64,000 nucleotides of DNA, from assembly GCF_018873765.1 (NCBI RefSeq), contig NC_057925.1:17557568-17621567 (forward strand), in the 5' to 3' direction. Shown piece by piece: positions 11,453 to 22,303 of this stretch. Under the pieces are notes generated by a model, which ran no database searches, was not told the origin of the DNA, and was given only the letters and a program-made list of their open reading frames with translations. The translations under genes were made by a program, and so were the position numbers. This DNA is from Telopea speciosissima (lineage: Eukaryota; Streptophyta; Magnoliopsida; Proteales; Proteaceae). Position 1 is the first letter of the stretch, and every line of letters begins with the position of its first letter.

Positions 11453-11669
11453 AAGTCGTGTTTCACCAAGGAAAATGGTACCCAAAATCCAGAGATAATT
11501 TTGGTTTATGGTGTTTGATAACTGAAACTGAAATAATCTAGGGAAATCGCTATGCAAACCCTGTTTACACCGGTCTGTTTCATCAATAGAGAAGTAGACC
11601 GAAATCTTTTTTTTTTTTTTTTTTTGGTAAAATCGAAATCTATTTCAGTCAAGTCTAACATGTTTAATT
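11453..11669. promoter_or_regulatory. Upstream region of the NLR
   Basis: Includes an upstream in-frame ATG at 11557 and a T homopolymer at about 11607-11625. No clear TATA box was found. It is called upstream only by position. Confidence 0.35.
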
Positions 11670-11880
11670 AGTGATCGAAAAACGGACAATGACTTTAAAA
11701 GAGTCAGAAAACGGTCAATAATTGAAAATAGTTAGTGATCGAAAATGGTAAAAAAACGGTCAGTGATTGAAAATGATAAATGATCGAAAACGGTTAGAAA
11801 ACGATCAGAAAATGCTCAGTGATTGAAAACAGTCAGTGACCGAAAACGATCAGTGATCGAAAAGTGATCGAAAAATGGCC
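11670..11880. repeat. Degenerate tandem repeat, CAGTGATCGAAAACGGT unit
   Basis: About ten imperfect units of roughly 17-22 bp built on GTGATCGAAAA and ACGGTCAG. It is non-coding and sits directly upstream of a TATA-like block. Confidence 0.85.
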
Positions 11881-12343
11881 AGCAATGTGGTTACAACAAG
11901 CTCTCAAAGATGTGGGTAGTTGTGAAACTACCTCTCAAAGAAGTGGGTAGTTATGAAACTACCTGGTAATTATAGAAACCACCTGAGGATGCCTATAAAA
12001 GGAAAATTTCAAAACAAAGGAAGGAATCCATCAAATCAACACAACAAGTCTTTACATTTATCTTTTATTTTCTTAGCAATAGTATAATTGTAAATGGTTT
12101 CTATTCTTTTCCTTAAAAGAACTTGTTGGGGTTACTCTCCAATAGTACTATCAGATGCAATGATGCATCCTTCCAAGTCAAATTGAAGATCTTTGCAGTC
12201 CTTCATTTTACCAAACATGTATCTAGAGAGAAAATTAATTTGATTGCTTCTTTTTCTTGTTCTTGACATTGCAATCTTTGCATTTCTTTTTGAAAAGTCC
12301 TTGGATTACCAAGGCACCGGTAGAACCCACTCTTTGATTCAAT
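11881..12343 (+). promoter_or_regulatory. Promoter-like block, possible LTR or other element fragment
   Basis: Two direct copies of a unit containing GTGGGTAGTTGTGAAACTAC (about 11903-11970) are followed by CCTATAAAAGG at about 11991. No ORF follows within 400 bp. This tandem-plus-TATA layout resembles the promoter of a retroelement, but no terminal repeat pair was found, so the origin is open. Confidence 0.35.
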
Positions 12344-12414
12344 TTACTTTATGGAATAGTTTTCACATCCAACAACGGTCTCCAGACTGAAGAAATTTGG
12401 GGGAAATAGACCCC

Positions 12415-12416
<2 letters not shown>

Positions 12417-12448
<32 letters not shown>
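12417..12448. repeat. CT microsatellite
   Basis: About fifteen uninterrupted CT units. Confidence 0.95.
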
Positions 12449-12451
<3 letters not shown>

Positions 12452-12485
12452 TTGACTTATCCTTCTTGTGAAGTGTGGACGATCT

Positions 12486-12690
12486 GGCTCCTCTCCAGGG
12501 AGCTCAGCGCCCAGGGAGTGCCCAGGGGGCATTCAAGGGTTGGGCTATGCCACACACATCTCGGTGCATGCCTAGGGATGTGTGTGCACGACCCAATGGC
12601 TGGAAGCTCCCTGGGCATTCTGGGCTCCCTGGAGAGGAGCTCAATTGCTAGGTGGGGGATTCGGCTCGTCTCCAGGGAGTGCCCAGGGAT
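12486..12690. repeat. GC-rich foldback element
   Basis: The left arm from 12486 (GCTCCTCTCCAGGGAGC then CCCAGGGAG) is complementary to the right arm ending near 12642. A second nested pair (CACACACATC with GATGTGTGTG) closes on a loop of about 16 bp near 12570. A third copy of the arm core (CTCCAGGGAGTGCCCAGGG) follows in direct orientation at about 12671. It is much more GC-rich than its surroundings. Probably a foldback or MITE-type element; no TSD was settled. Confidence 0.7.
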
Positions 12691-12729
12691 ACCTGGAGCA
12701 TCGACATCTGGCAGGTAGTGATTCAACGG

Positions 12730-13150
12730 TCATAAAGACCTAACCTAGATTTTGTACAAATTCACCGACTTCCTTTTGCTTGCCAAACCCGATCCAAAAA
12801 CCAAATGATATTTTTTATTTCCCTCCATTTCCCTCTTCATCTTCCTCGACTCAACATTCATCCTGCGATTTTATCTGGAAAACAAAACCTAACTTCACTA
12901 GAGACTCTTCATACCTGCAAGTGGAGGACACTCCCTCCTTCATCGATTCAAATTAAAGCAACATATCTACTTCTCCAATTCAAATCATTGATCTGATCTT
13001 TAGGTTGTGATTCTATTTTTCCCTTCTTCCTTGACTCAACACACCTCTGCGACTCAGTTGGCTGAAAAACCACTCCTCTTCATCTTCGTGTCGGTGTTTC
13101 GAGCACGACATTGGGAGTTTTGCTCCCTGGTAATGTTGTGAAAAAGCTCA
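12730..13150. other. No gene seen
   Basis: Pyrimidine-rich sequence with ACTCAAC and CCCTC words but no coding frame of note. Confidence 0.5.
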
Positions 13151-13157
13151 ATTGGGA

Positions 13158-13321
13158 TCCTCTGTTGTCGCCTGCCTGTGCGGCCAATGTGAAGCCTCAC
13201 ACAGGCAGACCATGGACCCCCACCTGGACAGGATGCTCGGGTAGTGGGTAGGGTGGTTATTTCGCCCCTGCCTGTGTGAGGCTGCACACCGATGGCACAA
13301 GTATGCGGCAGCAGAGGATCC
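13158..13321. mobile_element. Small foldback MITE with GGATCCTCTG ends
   Basis: Inverted ends GGATCCTCTGTTGTCGC and the complement of GGATCCTCTGCTGCCGC enclose about 130 bp. The interior is also self-complementary (TGTGAAGCCTCACACAGGCA against CTGCCTGTGTGAGGCTGCACA-type sequence). No ORF. Target duplication not resolved. Confidence 0.65.
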
Positions 13322-13458
13322 GAATAAAAAACGACTACTAATGAGAAAAGTAGATTGTCGCATATGTAAACTCTTTTTTTTTTTTGCCCAAACCCTACTC
13401 TCGCATAGTCTTTTTTTTTTTGGTAGAAGTATGATTTATTGATGAGAAATGCTTGAGG

Positions 13459-13857
13459 TGTAAGATTTCCATAAGATGGGTTGGCATAGTCCCACTTTTA
13501 TTTTATTAAAATCGGTTTAGTTGTGTTGATGGGAGCTGCCTTAATGGTATGAGTCCAGTTACTATGTGTGGACCTAAAGTATTGTTTCCTTAATGGGAAG
13601 GAAACCCTAGTTTTTTTGCAGGGTTGGTCCCTGCCCTCACCACTATAAATAGTTGTCACTGGCCCATTAAGTGACCACTCGGAGAAAAACCTAAAGTTGA
13701 GTGAAAGAGGGTAGACCAGACCAACACAGTCCGTGTGCGACAAGGATCGTCAAGAGTTTGGCTTCCACAACCATGGATCCAGGTACGTCAAGAACACCTC
13801 TGTAATCTTGTATGCTCATTGATCTCCATGAGTGTTCCGCATGAATTTATTCTATCA
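13459..13857 (+). repeat. 5' LTR of non-autonomous element
   Basis: TG...CA ends, 399 bp, with a CTATAAAT box at 13643-13650 and about 200 bp of transcribed-type sequence after it. Confidence 0.92.
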
Positions 13858-13858
13858 A

Positions 13859-13870
13859 TGGTATCAGAGC
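13859..13870 (+). other. Primer-binding site
   Basis: A perfect TGGTATCAGAGC one base after the 5' LTR, complementary to the 3' end of plant initiator Met tRNA. Confidence 0.92.
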
Positions 13871-14848
13871 TTGATCATGGTTGATCAACGGGGCTGCAAA
13901 TTTTTTTTTAATTATGTGTAAAAGGAGGAATCGATCAAAAAAAAAAAAAAATTTCTATTTCGGCATCGGCCATGGCCGAAACCATGACTGGGACCATGGC
14001 TGAATGCTCTTGGTTTCCAATGGTTTTGGCAGCCACAAAGGCTTTAGACAACCACATGGAAATTAACAAAAAAAAAAAACCCAAATTTTTGTTCTTTTGG
14101 CAATCGGGTTTTCTCTAATGGGAGTTTTAAAGGTTTTTTTTTTTACCAATCGACGCCGGGGTTATGGTCACCGGAGTGTGGAAGTCCTTCTCCGGTATCT
14201 CCCCAAGCTGCCGGTTCTCTGATCCGGCCACCACAAAAAAGGGCAAAAGAATGTGGAAGAAAACCCAGTTTTTTTTTTTTTTCTTCAGTATTCATGGTAA
14301 TTTTTTGGGTTTTACCAGCTTTTGGTTACCATGATTGTGGTCGCAGGAGGAGGATAGACGTTCGTCGGCTTCTTCCCTGGTCGCCGGTCCATTGATCTGC
14401 CACCGCAAGGGGCGGCAGTAAGTTTTATTTTTAAAAAAAAAAAAATCCCCAGAATTTATTTTTTCGGAGATACTGGTTGATGGGTGGGGTTTTTCCGGCA
14501 TTTGGCACTGGGGTTGTGATCGCCAGAGCACGGTGATTCTTCGATAGGAATTTCAGAGGTCGCCGGCCCTTGGTTCAGCAACCACCAATGGCGGTGGTGG
14601 AAATTTTTTTATTTTAAAAATCCTAAAACAGATTTGCGTTTCTGTATTTGCGATTTGGGGAAGAAGATAGGGAATATTCCCTATCTGATTCCCCCCTTTT
14701 AATAAATTTTTTTAAAAAAAAAAAAAGTCAAAAAGTCAAAAAAGTAAGAAAATAAAGTAACAAAGATAAGATGGGGTTTTGCTATCGTGCACCACCCAGG
14801 CCTGCTAACATGCACCCAGGTCGGTCGCACTTTTGTCGCCCCCCACCC

Positions 14849-14971
<123 letters not shown>

Positions 14972-15431
14972 GTTTCTCACTAGAAGAGGACGTGTACTAG
15001 TATGTTGAGACATTCGACCTAGTCTCAACGAGCTTCCTTATGTGAAGTGTTTGCGTTTGGGCGATGCTTATGGTAAATGAGACCTCTAGTATTCGTCTCA
15101 TGCGGCTCATTCGGTTTTCGAGCCTAGACCAATTTGGAAATTGGCATGTTAATCATTATATCATGCATTTTCCATACCACACTCTCATACTGTACAACCC
15201 AAGTCGGTAAGGCCATAAGCACTTTGACGTGTTAGGTCCCATGTCTCTTTAGATGTGATGATCTGCACTGTTGGGTGTTTGTAGTTTCATTCAGACTAAG
15301 GCATCAGTTTTAAGGTGTACTCCATTCAACACTGTCTTTTGTGGCCACAATCAGTGTGTCTAAATCGGAGAGTCATTTTAAAAGGATTTTCAAAATCAAA
15401 ACTTGTGACATATGCAGCCCAAGTGGGAGTT

Positions 15432-15830
15432 TGTAAGATTTTCATAAGATGAGTTGGCATAGTCCCACTTTTATTTTATTAAAACCGGTTTAGTTGTGTT
15501 GATGGGAGCTGCCTTAATGGTATGAGTCCAGTTACTATGTGTGGACCTAAAATATTATTTCTTTAATGGGAAGGAAACCCTAGTTTTTATGTAGGGTTGG
15601 TCCCTGCCCTCACCACTATAAATAGTTGTCACTGGTCCATTAAGTGACCACTCAGAGAAAAACCTACAGTTGAGTGAAAGAGGGTAGACCAGACCAACAC
15701 AGTCCATGTGCGACAGGGATCGTTAAGAGTTCGGCTTCCACAACCATGGATCCAGGTACATCAAGAACACCTCTGTAATCTTGTATCCTCATTGATCTCC
15801 ATGAGTGTTCTGCATGAATTTATTCTATCA
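15432..15830 (+). repeat. 3' LTR of non-autonomous element
   Basis: 399 bp, preceded by the purine tract AAGTGGGAGTT. It is the partner of 13459-13857 and is followed by TSD TGAGG. Confidence 0.92.
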
Positions 15831-15835
15831 TGAGG

Positions 15836-16343
15836 CACCCGACACCTCACCTTTGCAAAGGAGAAGGAGCCAAGGAGTAGAAACAGGCCAGACTGTCAAA
15901 CAAGCAACTAATAGAGCCTTCCAAGCCAAGCTATCTGCAACAACATTGACACACCTTGGAATACAAGAGAAAGAGCATGCATCAAAGGATTGACATAAAA
16001 TCCTAATATCATCTATGACTGACACCGCTAGTATTGGTGGTAGATGATTGGTATCCTGTAGGTAACGGATGACCACCAGATTATCAAATTCAACAAGAAT
16101 CCTTTTGTACCTAGCCATTGCAACATGCTGGAGCCCCATGTGAATACCCATAGCCTTCCCCAAGAAAGCCGTGTTGAAGGAGCCTTTCTTTGATGCTACA
16201 AGTAAAGGCCATCCCTGTGCATCACGGATTATGAAACCCAAGCCACCAGTCATCGTTCTTTGGAGAAGGGAAGCATTTGAATTCAATTTCACATAATCTT
16301 GAGATGGTGGAATCCAAGACTGCTTCTCTGGTGGAGCTGCCAT
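15836..16343 (-). pseudogene. LINE RNase H domain (RVT_3-like)
   Basis: A 171-codon frame ending the LINE polyprotein. It shows VKLNSNAS (family usually K.N.DG), GGLGFIIRDAQGWPL, FDNLVVIRYLQD (usually D...V) and CVNVVADSLAW (usually N..AD.LA). The first catalytic aspartate appears replaced by asparagine (LNSNAS), so it is probably inactive. Truncated at its C-terminus by the LTR element insertion. Confidence 0.75.
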
Positions 16344-16399
16344 TGCATGTCGATGAGGGAGACCTGTTGGATATTTAGCCGATGAAAATTCCTTGCAAT

Positions 16400-17243
16400 G
16401 AAGCTTGGCCTTTTCAATAACCTCCTTTGGTGACCAGGTCTTCCACTTAAATAATAGGTCATTGCGTGTCTTCCAAATATTCCAACAGATAAATGATGCT
16501 AAGGAGAGGGATTCTCATTCCAATTGCTTATCTGAGCAAAATGTAGAGTTTCAACCCTGTAATCATCGGTGTAGCAGTGGTTCCTAGCTTCTACATGGCT
16601 TATAAGACAAGGAACTGCCGAACCACATAGCTCGCGCAAAAGGGCATTCTAGAAGTGTGTGAACGATGGACTCTTTCGTAAAACCACACCTCTGATAGGA
16701 AGGATCAATAAGGATTTGTGTAGATGGAGTCCTTCACCAGATGCAACTCCATTTGCGCAACTCTGCCATAAAGATGCCTAAATTTTAGGGAGAGTTCCAA
16801 TCGCCCATATCCGTTTCCAAACAGCATCAAGTATACTTCAGGCCACAATGGAGTGAGAGGTTGATGTTGATGCAAACTCCTCAGCTTGCTGCTGGTTGGA
16901 CAATACATTATAGCAGACTTGACCGAGTAGAGTCCATTTGTAGGTCCTCCCCAAACCAAGACATCCTCCGATGGAAAAATAATCAAAGGGATTGGAGTGA
17001 TAGCCTCCTTATCTTGAAGTAGAAACTCATCGATTAGCTCAATCCGCCATCTCCTATTATCTTCATTAATCAAATCTAAAACAAGAACTAGAGGGCAATC
17101 AAGGGGTCTCTCCTGGCGAACCTTCCAAGTTGGTGACGAAGGCAACCAATTATCCTTCTAAATTTTGATGTGATTACTCTTTCCAATGCACCATAATAAG
17201 AATAAGCCGACCTTCAACACCTTTCTTCCTTCCAGAATGCTGC
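16400..17243 (-). pseudogene. LINE zf-RVT region
   Basis: Frame 16705-17145 gives WKVRQERPLD, then IPLIIFPSEDVLVWGGPTNGLYSVKSA, the spacer between RT and the zinc-binding region in plant LINE ORF2 proteins (usually D...W....G.FSVKSAY). Downstream pieces give KTRNDLLFKWKTWSPKEVI. Several frame breaks. Confidence 0.7.
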
Positions 17244-17251
17244 GCCACACC

Positions 17252-17896
17252 TAAGGGTGTCAAAACCAAATCGAAACCGTTTACTGAAACAAAACCGAAC
17301 CGTTTAAACCGAAACTGGCAGGCCATTTAATTAAATGGTCCAATTATGATTTTAGAAATGACATTGTTTATTTAATTGGATCGGTTCGATTTAGATCGAT
17401 TAATCCAACGGTTTCAAATCGTGTAATCCAATTAAAACCGATTATAACCAAACCGTTTAACCATTTTAAAACCCTAGTTTTAGGGGAGCTATTGATTCGT
17501 ACTATTATGTGCTTCTGGGTCTCTATATTTTGAAGCTCTAACCATGGCTTTCTCTGTTCCTATTTCATTCTTAATTTTTATATGCGTCTTCCTTAATGGT
17601 AATGTGCACTTACAAAGACCCCCATTTTCTACTAAAAAATGCAGCAGGTAACCAGTGTAAATTAGACTTAGTAAATGGTTTATGAAATCATCTAGTAACC
17701 GTCTAACCGAAATCGTGTAAAACCTTTTAAAAACCATTTAACAGAAACCATTTAACCGAAACCGTTTACCAAATGGTCCAGGTTTTGACTATGAGACCGT
17801 TTAGTTAAACGGTCTAGTTACGGTTTCTACCTTCAAACAGTCAAAAATGAATCGAACCGAACCATTTAATCGAAACCGGACCGTTTAACACCCTTA
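17252..17896. mobile_element. hAT-type MITE, 645 bp
   Basis: Inverted ends TAAGGGTGTCAAA and TTTAACACCCTTA, with exact 8-bp TSD GCCACACC at 17244-17251 and 17897-17904. The interior is dominated by AACCGAAACCGTTTAAAC-type words in both orientations, giving extensive self-complementarity. No transposase. It interrupts the LINE between RT and the zf-RVT region. Confidence 0.92.
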
Positions 17897-17904
17897 GCCA
17901 CACC

Positions 17905-18790
17905 CATGAGGGTTGGTTTCCTATCTTTGCATTTAGAAAGTCTGTGTTGGGTTAATAAATAGCCATGATCGTTCTTGCTTAATATGATTTAGGGGATGAC
18001 CATAGCCTCCACGCCAATTTGGAAAGGAGGGCCTGATTTTGAAGATTAGGATCTTTGTATACAAGCCCCCCTTTTGGCTTTGATCTACACAAATGAGCCC
18101 ACAATACCTAGTGAATCTTGTTATTTTCTGTAACGTCCCCCAATAAAAACTCATTGCAGCCTTCTTGATTTGGGAGTGGAAAGAGACTGGTAATTTAAAA
18201 TGTGAGCTCGCAAAGGTGGACATGGAAAAGGCAATAGATTTTAGCAACACCTCCTTGCTCGCATGGGAGAGAAGATTCTGTTTCTACCCTTGTAGGCGCT
18301 TTAAACTCTTGTCTTTCACCTCATCGAATAGGATAGCTTTCGATGTCCCAAACTCTGTAGGGAGACCCAAATACTTGGCAGCCCCATCATCGCACCGAAC
18401 TTTGAGTGCCCGTAAAAACCATCTTTTGAATCTGCTATGGGTATTTGGGCTAAAAGTCAATGACGATTTCTGCAAATTTATCTTCTGGCTTGAAGCTTTA
18501 CAGTACCAGTTGAGACAATCCTTAATTGAGGAGACTTCCTGCAAATTCGCTTGACCAAAATCACACAATCGTCAGCAAAGAGTAAGTGAGATATTCTGGG
18601 TCCTCTATTTCTTACTCTAATGCCTCGAATCTAACCATCATTCTCCGTTGTAGTGATGACTGCTAATAGGGCTTGAGAGTAGAGAATAAATAAAGATGGT
18701 GAGAGGGGTCCCCCTGTCTGATGCCACGAGTGGGTGTAATGGCTCCTTTCTCCGTACCATTGATCTGCAGGCCATAAGATTTCTTTTTCT
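17905..18790 (-). pseudogene. LINE reverse transcriptase, C-terminal half
   Basis: The minus strand starts at an ITPTRGIRQGDP block near 18720, where a one-base frameshift puts the next residues (PLSPSLFILYSQAL) in another frame. It continues with QKINLQKSSLTFSP and AAKYLGLPTEFG (18284-18568), then the AFSMSTFASSHFKLP and MSFYWG region (17933-18250). These are palm and thumb motifs of plant L1 RT. The N-terminal RT half and endonuclease are absent. Confidence 0.8.
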
Positions 18791-19552
18791 GAATTTTTTC
18801 GCCCTTGCCTTTCAGGGTCTTGCCCTTGAAGGTCTTCTTTTCTTCCCCTTTTCTTGGAAGAATTTTGTTTCACCTCGGTGAGGTGCACTTTTGCTTTTTC
18901 CTTTTTTATTGCTCTCTCGGCTTCTTGCAACATATTACCCAGCTCGGTCAACTGAACATCTAGCTTGTTCATGTTGAAATTGAAAACAAAGGAGCTGTAT
19001 GAGCCATGGAGAGATCTAAAAATAATGTTCCTATTATATTTCAAAGAGAACTTCTCAGAACCCAAACTCTTCAATTTTACGAACAAGTTTTGAATTTTCA
19101 TCACGTGGTCTATGACCAGAGTTCCACGTTCCATCTTGATACTGTGGATTTGATTCACTAGCTCATACTTTATATGGGTGTCTTGATGGCTATACAACTC
19201 TTTGATCTTAGCAATCATGTCACCCGCAGAAGATATTCCCTTGACAAATTCAACAATCGACTTGTCAATAGAATTTAGGATGTACAATTGCATATCTGGA
19301 TCCCTTTGATAATAGGATTTAAAGACCTCTATGTTTTTTTTTAGTTGTTCTGCGATAAATTCAGTAGTAACCTTAGTCTCATCCATGTTAGTAGATGGTA
19401 TGGTGGGAGACTCTTTTGTCAGTACAGGGTCAAGTCCCTCAGCCTTGAGAAGGAGCATGATGTTGTGATGCCAATACTCATAATTTGGTCGGTCCGGTGA
19501 GTTTTGATTGGGTGATAAGTGACATAAGGGAGTTGTTGATTGGGGCAGCCAT
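18791..19552 (-). pseudogene. copia gag fragment joined to the LINE
   Basis: A UBN2-type gag beginning at ATG 19552 (MAAPINNSLMSL). A one-base shift near 19480 moves it to the frame covering 19458-18631, with LYILNSIDKSIVEFVKG, IKELYSHQDTH, and NQIHSIKMERGTLVIDHVMK. It ends in a basic stretch (SSKKRGRKEDLQG) and no zinc knuckle. The same open frame runs straight into LINE RT residues (GGPLSPSLFILYSQ), so the two elements form a chimeric frame. No LTR partner was found nearby. Confidence 0.75.
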
Positions 19553-19828
19553 GTTGAAAAGATCTACACAGGTACAAGTTAAAGTATAATAAATATCGTG
19601 ACCATTGGATTTCTATTTTGAACAAACATAAACATTGGTCCTTCACTTTTTTCACATTCCTCCATAATGAAAAAAAAAATGTATTGGAACTCACCAATCC
19701 TTGCATGTAAAACCTATCCTATCGGGAATTAGCCCACATACGAGGAATGAGTGGACTACTTTGTCCGCCTCCTAGGCTTCCAATGTAATTGGTCACTTGA
19801 GTGGCATATCCATATCTTATCGACTGAC
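19553..19828. other. No gene seen
   Basis: The leader side of the copia gag fragment and unassigned sequence; nothing recognisable. Confidence 0.5.
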
Positions 19829-20288
19829 TGATGCGGGCCTATAATTGTATCTTATTATTTATTTTGGCGTATGATTAATTGTTTAATGTATTTGGACATA
19901 GTTTTAAGATTTTTATTTGGTTGATGGGTCAGCCCAGGCCCATGAATAATTTATATAAGCCCATAGGAAAGTAGGTCTATGATTTTTATGGTTGCTTTTA
20001 ATCACAATCGTAGGATTTTAATTAGATGGGTGGTTGAGATTGATTAGGGTTTTATTAGTGTTTCTTTTTCTTTAAATATGTATGGTCCATGTCCATTTTA
20101 GGAAGTTGAATATTGAATTGAATTTTGGAGTTTCTCCTTTTGAAGTCTTGAAGAACTTCTCCCTCTTCCAAGCTTTAAAGAGCTTGAAGACAGGCCTAGA
20201 AGAGCTTGTATCGTGCCGGTTGAGCACACCCCACCCTCTATCGTTCCTTGAAGAGTACGGTAGTCAAATTCATGTTTCTTAGTCTGCA
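19829..20288 (+). repeat. LTR 1 of tandem array
   Basis: Starts TGATGCGGGCC and ends TCTGCA. Its interior is shared with LTR 2 and LTR 3 (TTGGTTGATGGGTCAGCCCA and later GAAGAGCTTGTATCGTGC). Confidence 0.85.
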
Positions 20289-20293
20289 TTATC

Positions 20294-20305
20294 TGGTATC
20301 AGAGC
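20294..20305 (+). other. Primer-binding site, unit 1
   Basis: TGGTATCAGAGC five bases after LTR 1, followed about 17 bases later by an ATG that opens a gag-like frame. Confidence 0.85.
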
Positions 20306-20322
20306 CCAAGTGGAGATCTGTC

Positions 20323-21793
20323 ATGGCACCCACTTGTAGAGGCGACCACACAACTCCAGTTAAAACGATCAACTCTAAAGAGGAGATTGGACAACTTTGC
20401 CAACAAGTTACAGTTGATTGATTTACCATTCAAGTTGACTTTAGCAAACCTTCGATGTTCGACAAGTACCCAGAGGAGGATGCTGACGAACACGATAGTT
20501 TTAAAAGGCTTGAACTATACTTTCTTGTGGAAGCGGAACAAAAGTTCTACCCGCAACATGGCAGGCAGCGCTTTCATCGATTAATGACAACACCATACTG
20601 ACTCAGATGAATGTGACTTACCCCAAGGTATACCGATCCGGTAGTCCACTCATTATGTATTTTTTTACAATCCTAACGTCCTTTGCTACTCCAAAACATT
20701 CCACAATCATTGCAAAACTCTTGGAAGAATGGTGGAAATATTTGATCAGTGAGATGAACCTTCAAATCTTCTATAGTTGTGGTCCTAGGAACACCTACTG
20801 GAGTTACCATGATGGCATGTTTTGGCCAGTATTGTTATGGTCTCTGGCAATAACATGCATTAAGAATGGTAGGTTGCAGACTGCCGATAGACTTTCTGTG
20901 TTTTCTAGTTGCAAAAAGAAAAAAAAAATGGAATTAAAGATTGCATGGGATAAGATTATTGGTGGATTTGTCGCCGCATCATCAGCCACGTATATGGAAG
21001 GAACATTGGTGCAGGGGAAACTAGAAATTCTTTATTCTCCTTCTGTTTTTAGAATGTTTGCAGGGTACACTCAGAAGAAGGATCTAAAAGATTCGTTGGT
21101 TTCGGCTTGCACTTCAGCGTTCAAAGAGTGTTTATGCTACTTGTAGATTTAGTTAGCATATTTAGCATTATTGTAGGAGTCGTTATGGAGAAAATCACGG
21201 GAGGATATATCGCAAAGGAGTAGAGTTACGTGAAAAAGAAGGAAAAAGGATGCAGAGAATTTGGATTCGTTTTGTCTTGCTCAACACTAGCAAATTGCAT
21301 CATGTAAAGTCATAAGGTTTTAAAGTTAGCAAATTCAGTTGTCGTTTTTGTAGGATTTGTAGGATTCGTAATGGGGAAGTTGAAGAATATTAGTGCTCTT
21401 ATAAACTTTGATATGATACAACAGCATAATAGTGAAGATTTATAAGTAGTGACATGGTACAACAGCACCAACCATGGGCCACGTACGTTGACTACTTATT
21501 CTTGGTTATGAGCATTAGTATGTTATATGACGATGTATGGTGTACAAGATACACACCCCATTGGATTGATGATCCATATTTTGTAATTTCTATTCTGTTG
21601 TGTCAATTTCAATTTCAACGAGCCGTAAATTTCATCAATCGTTCAGATTTGATCACTTTGTGCTACAACACTGCCATCAATAAATCAAACGTGAGAAAAT
21701 GGGATCTTTTTCGTCTAATGTCCGATCTGATTGCGAAAGGTGCCAACATGATTTCTAAAACTCGAGGACGAGTTTTCTTTCACCTAGGGAGTT
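20323..21793 (+). pseudogene. Internal region of unit 1, gag-like start and broken frames
   Basis: From ATG 20323 the translation reads MAPTCRGDHTTPVKTINSK, and it soon breaks. Further pieces include a frame at about 20928-21146 (KIIGGFVAASSATYMEGTL). Near the end is KTRGRVFFHLGSLMQA, just before the next LTR. No protease, RT or integrase motif was seen. Similar starts occur in unit 2 (22304) and in the element at 39981-42301, so this is a family feature. Confidence 0.6.
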
Positions 21794-22270
21794 TGATGCA
21801 GGCCCAGAATTGCATCTTATTATTTATTTTGGCGTATGATTAATTGTTTAATGTAATTGGACATAATTTTAAGATTTTTAATTATTTTAGATTTTTATTT
21901 GGTTGATGGGTCAGCCCAAGCCCATGAATAATTTAAATAAGCCCATAAGAAAGTAGGTCTAAGATTTTTATGGTTGCTTTTAATCTGAACCGTAGGAATT
22001 TAATTCGATGGGTGGTTGAGATTGATTAAGGTTTTATTAGTGTTTCTTTTTCTTTAAATATGTAAGGTCTATGCCCATTTCAGGAAGTTGAATATTGAAT
22101 TGAATTTTGGAGTTTCTCCTTTTAAAGTCTTGAAGAACTTCTCCCACTTCCAAGCCTTGAAGAGCTTGAATATAGGCCTAGAAGAGCTTGTATCGTGCTA
22201 GTTGAGCACACCCCACCCTCTATCATTCCTTGAAGAGTACGGTAGTCGGATTCATGTTTCTGAGTTCACA
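21794..22270 (+). repeat. LTR 2 of tandem array (shared middle LTR)
   Basis: Starts TGATGCAGGCCC after the purine-rich CACCTAGGGAGTT. It is 477 bp with an extra TTAATTATTTTAGA-like segment relative to LTR 1, which LTR 3 also has. Confidence 0.85.
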
Positions 22271-22275
22271 TTATA

Positions 22276-22287
22276 TGGTATTAGAGT
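22276..22287 (+). other. Primer-binding site, unit 2 (mutated)
   Basis: TGGTATTAGAGT, two changes from TGGTATCAGAGC, at the same spacing after LTR 2 as in unit 1. Confidence 0.8.
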
Positions 22288-22303
22288 CCAAGTGGAGATC
22301 TAT

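Noticed and set aside
12344..12726. Open frames across the foldback at 12.5 kb in both strands
   Set aside because: Both strands are open because the sequence is a GC-rich inverted repeat; no domain and CT microsatellite at one end.
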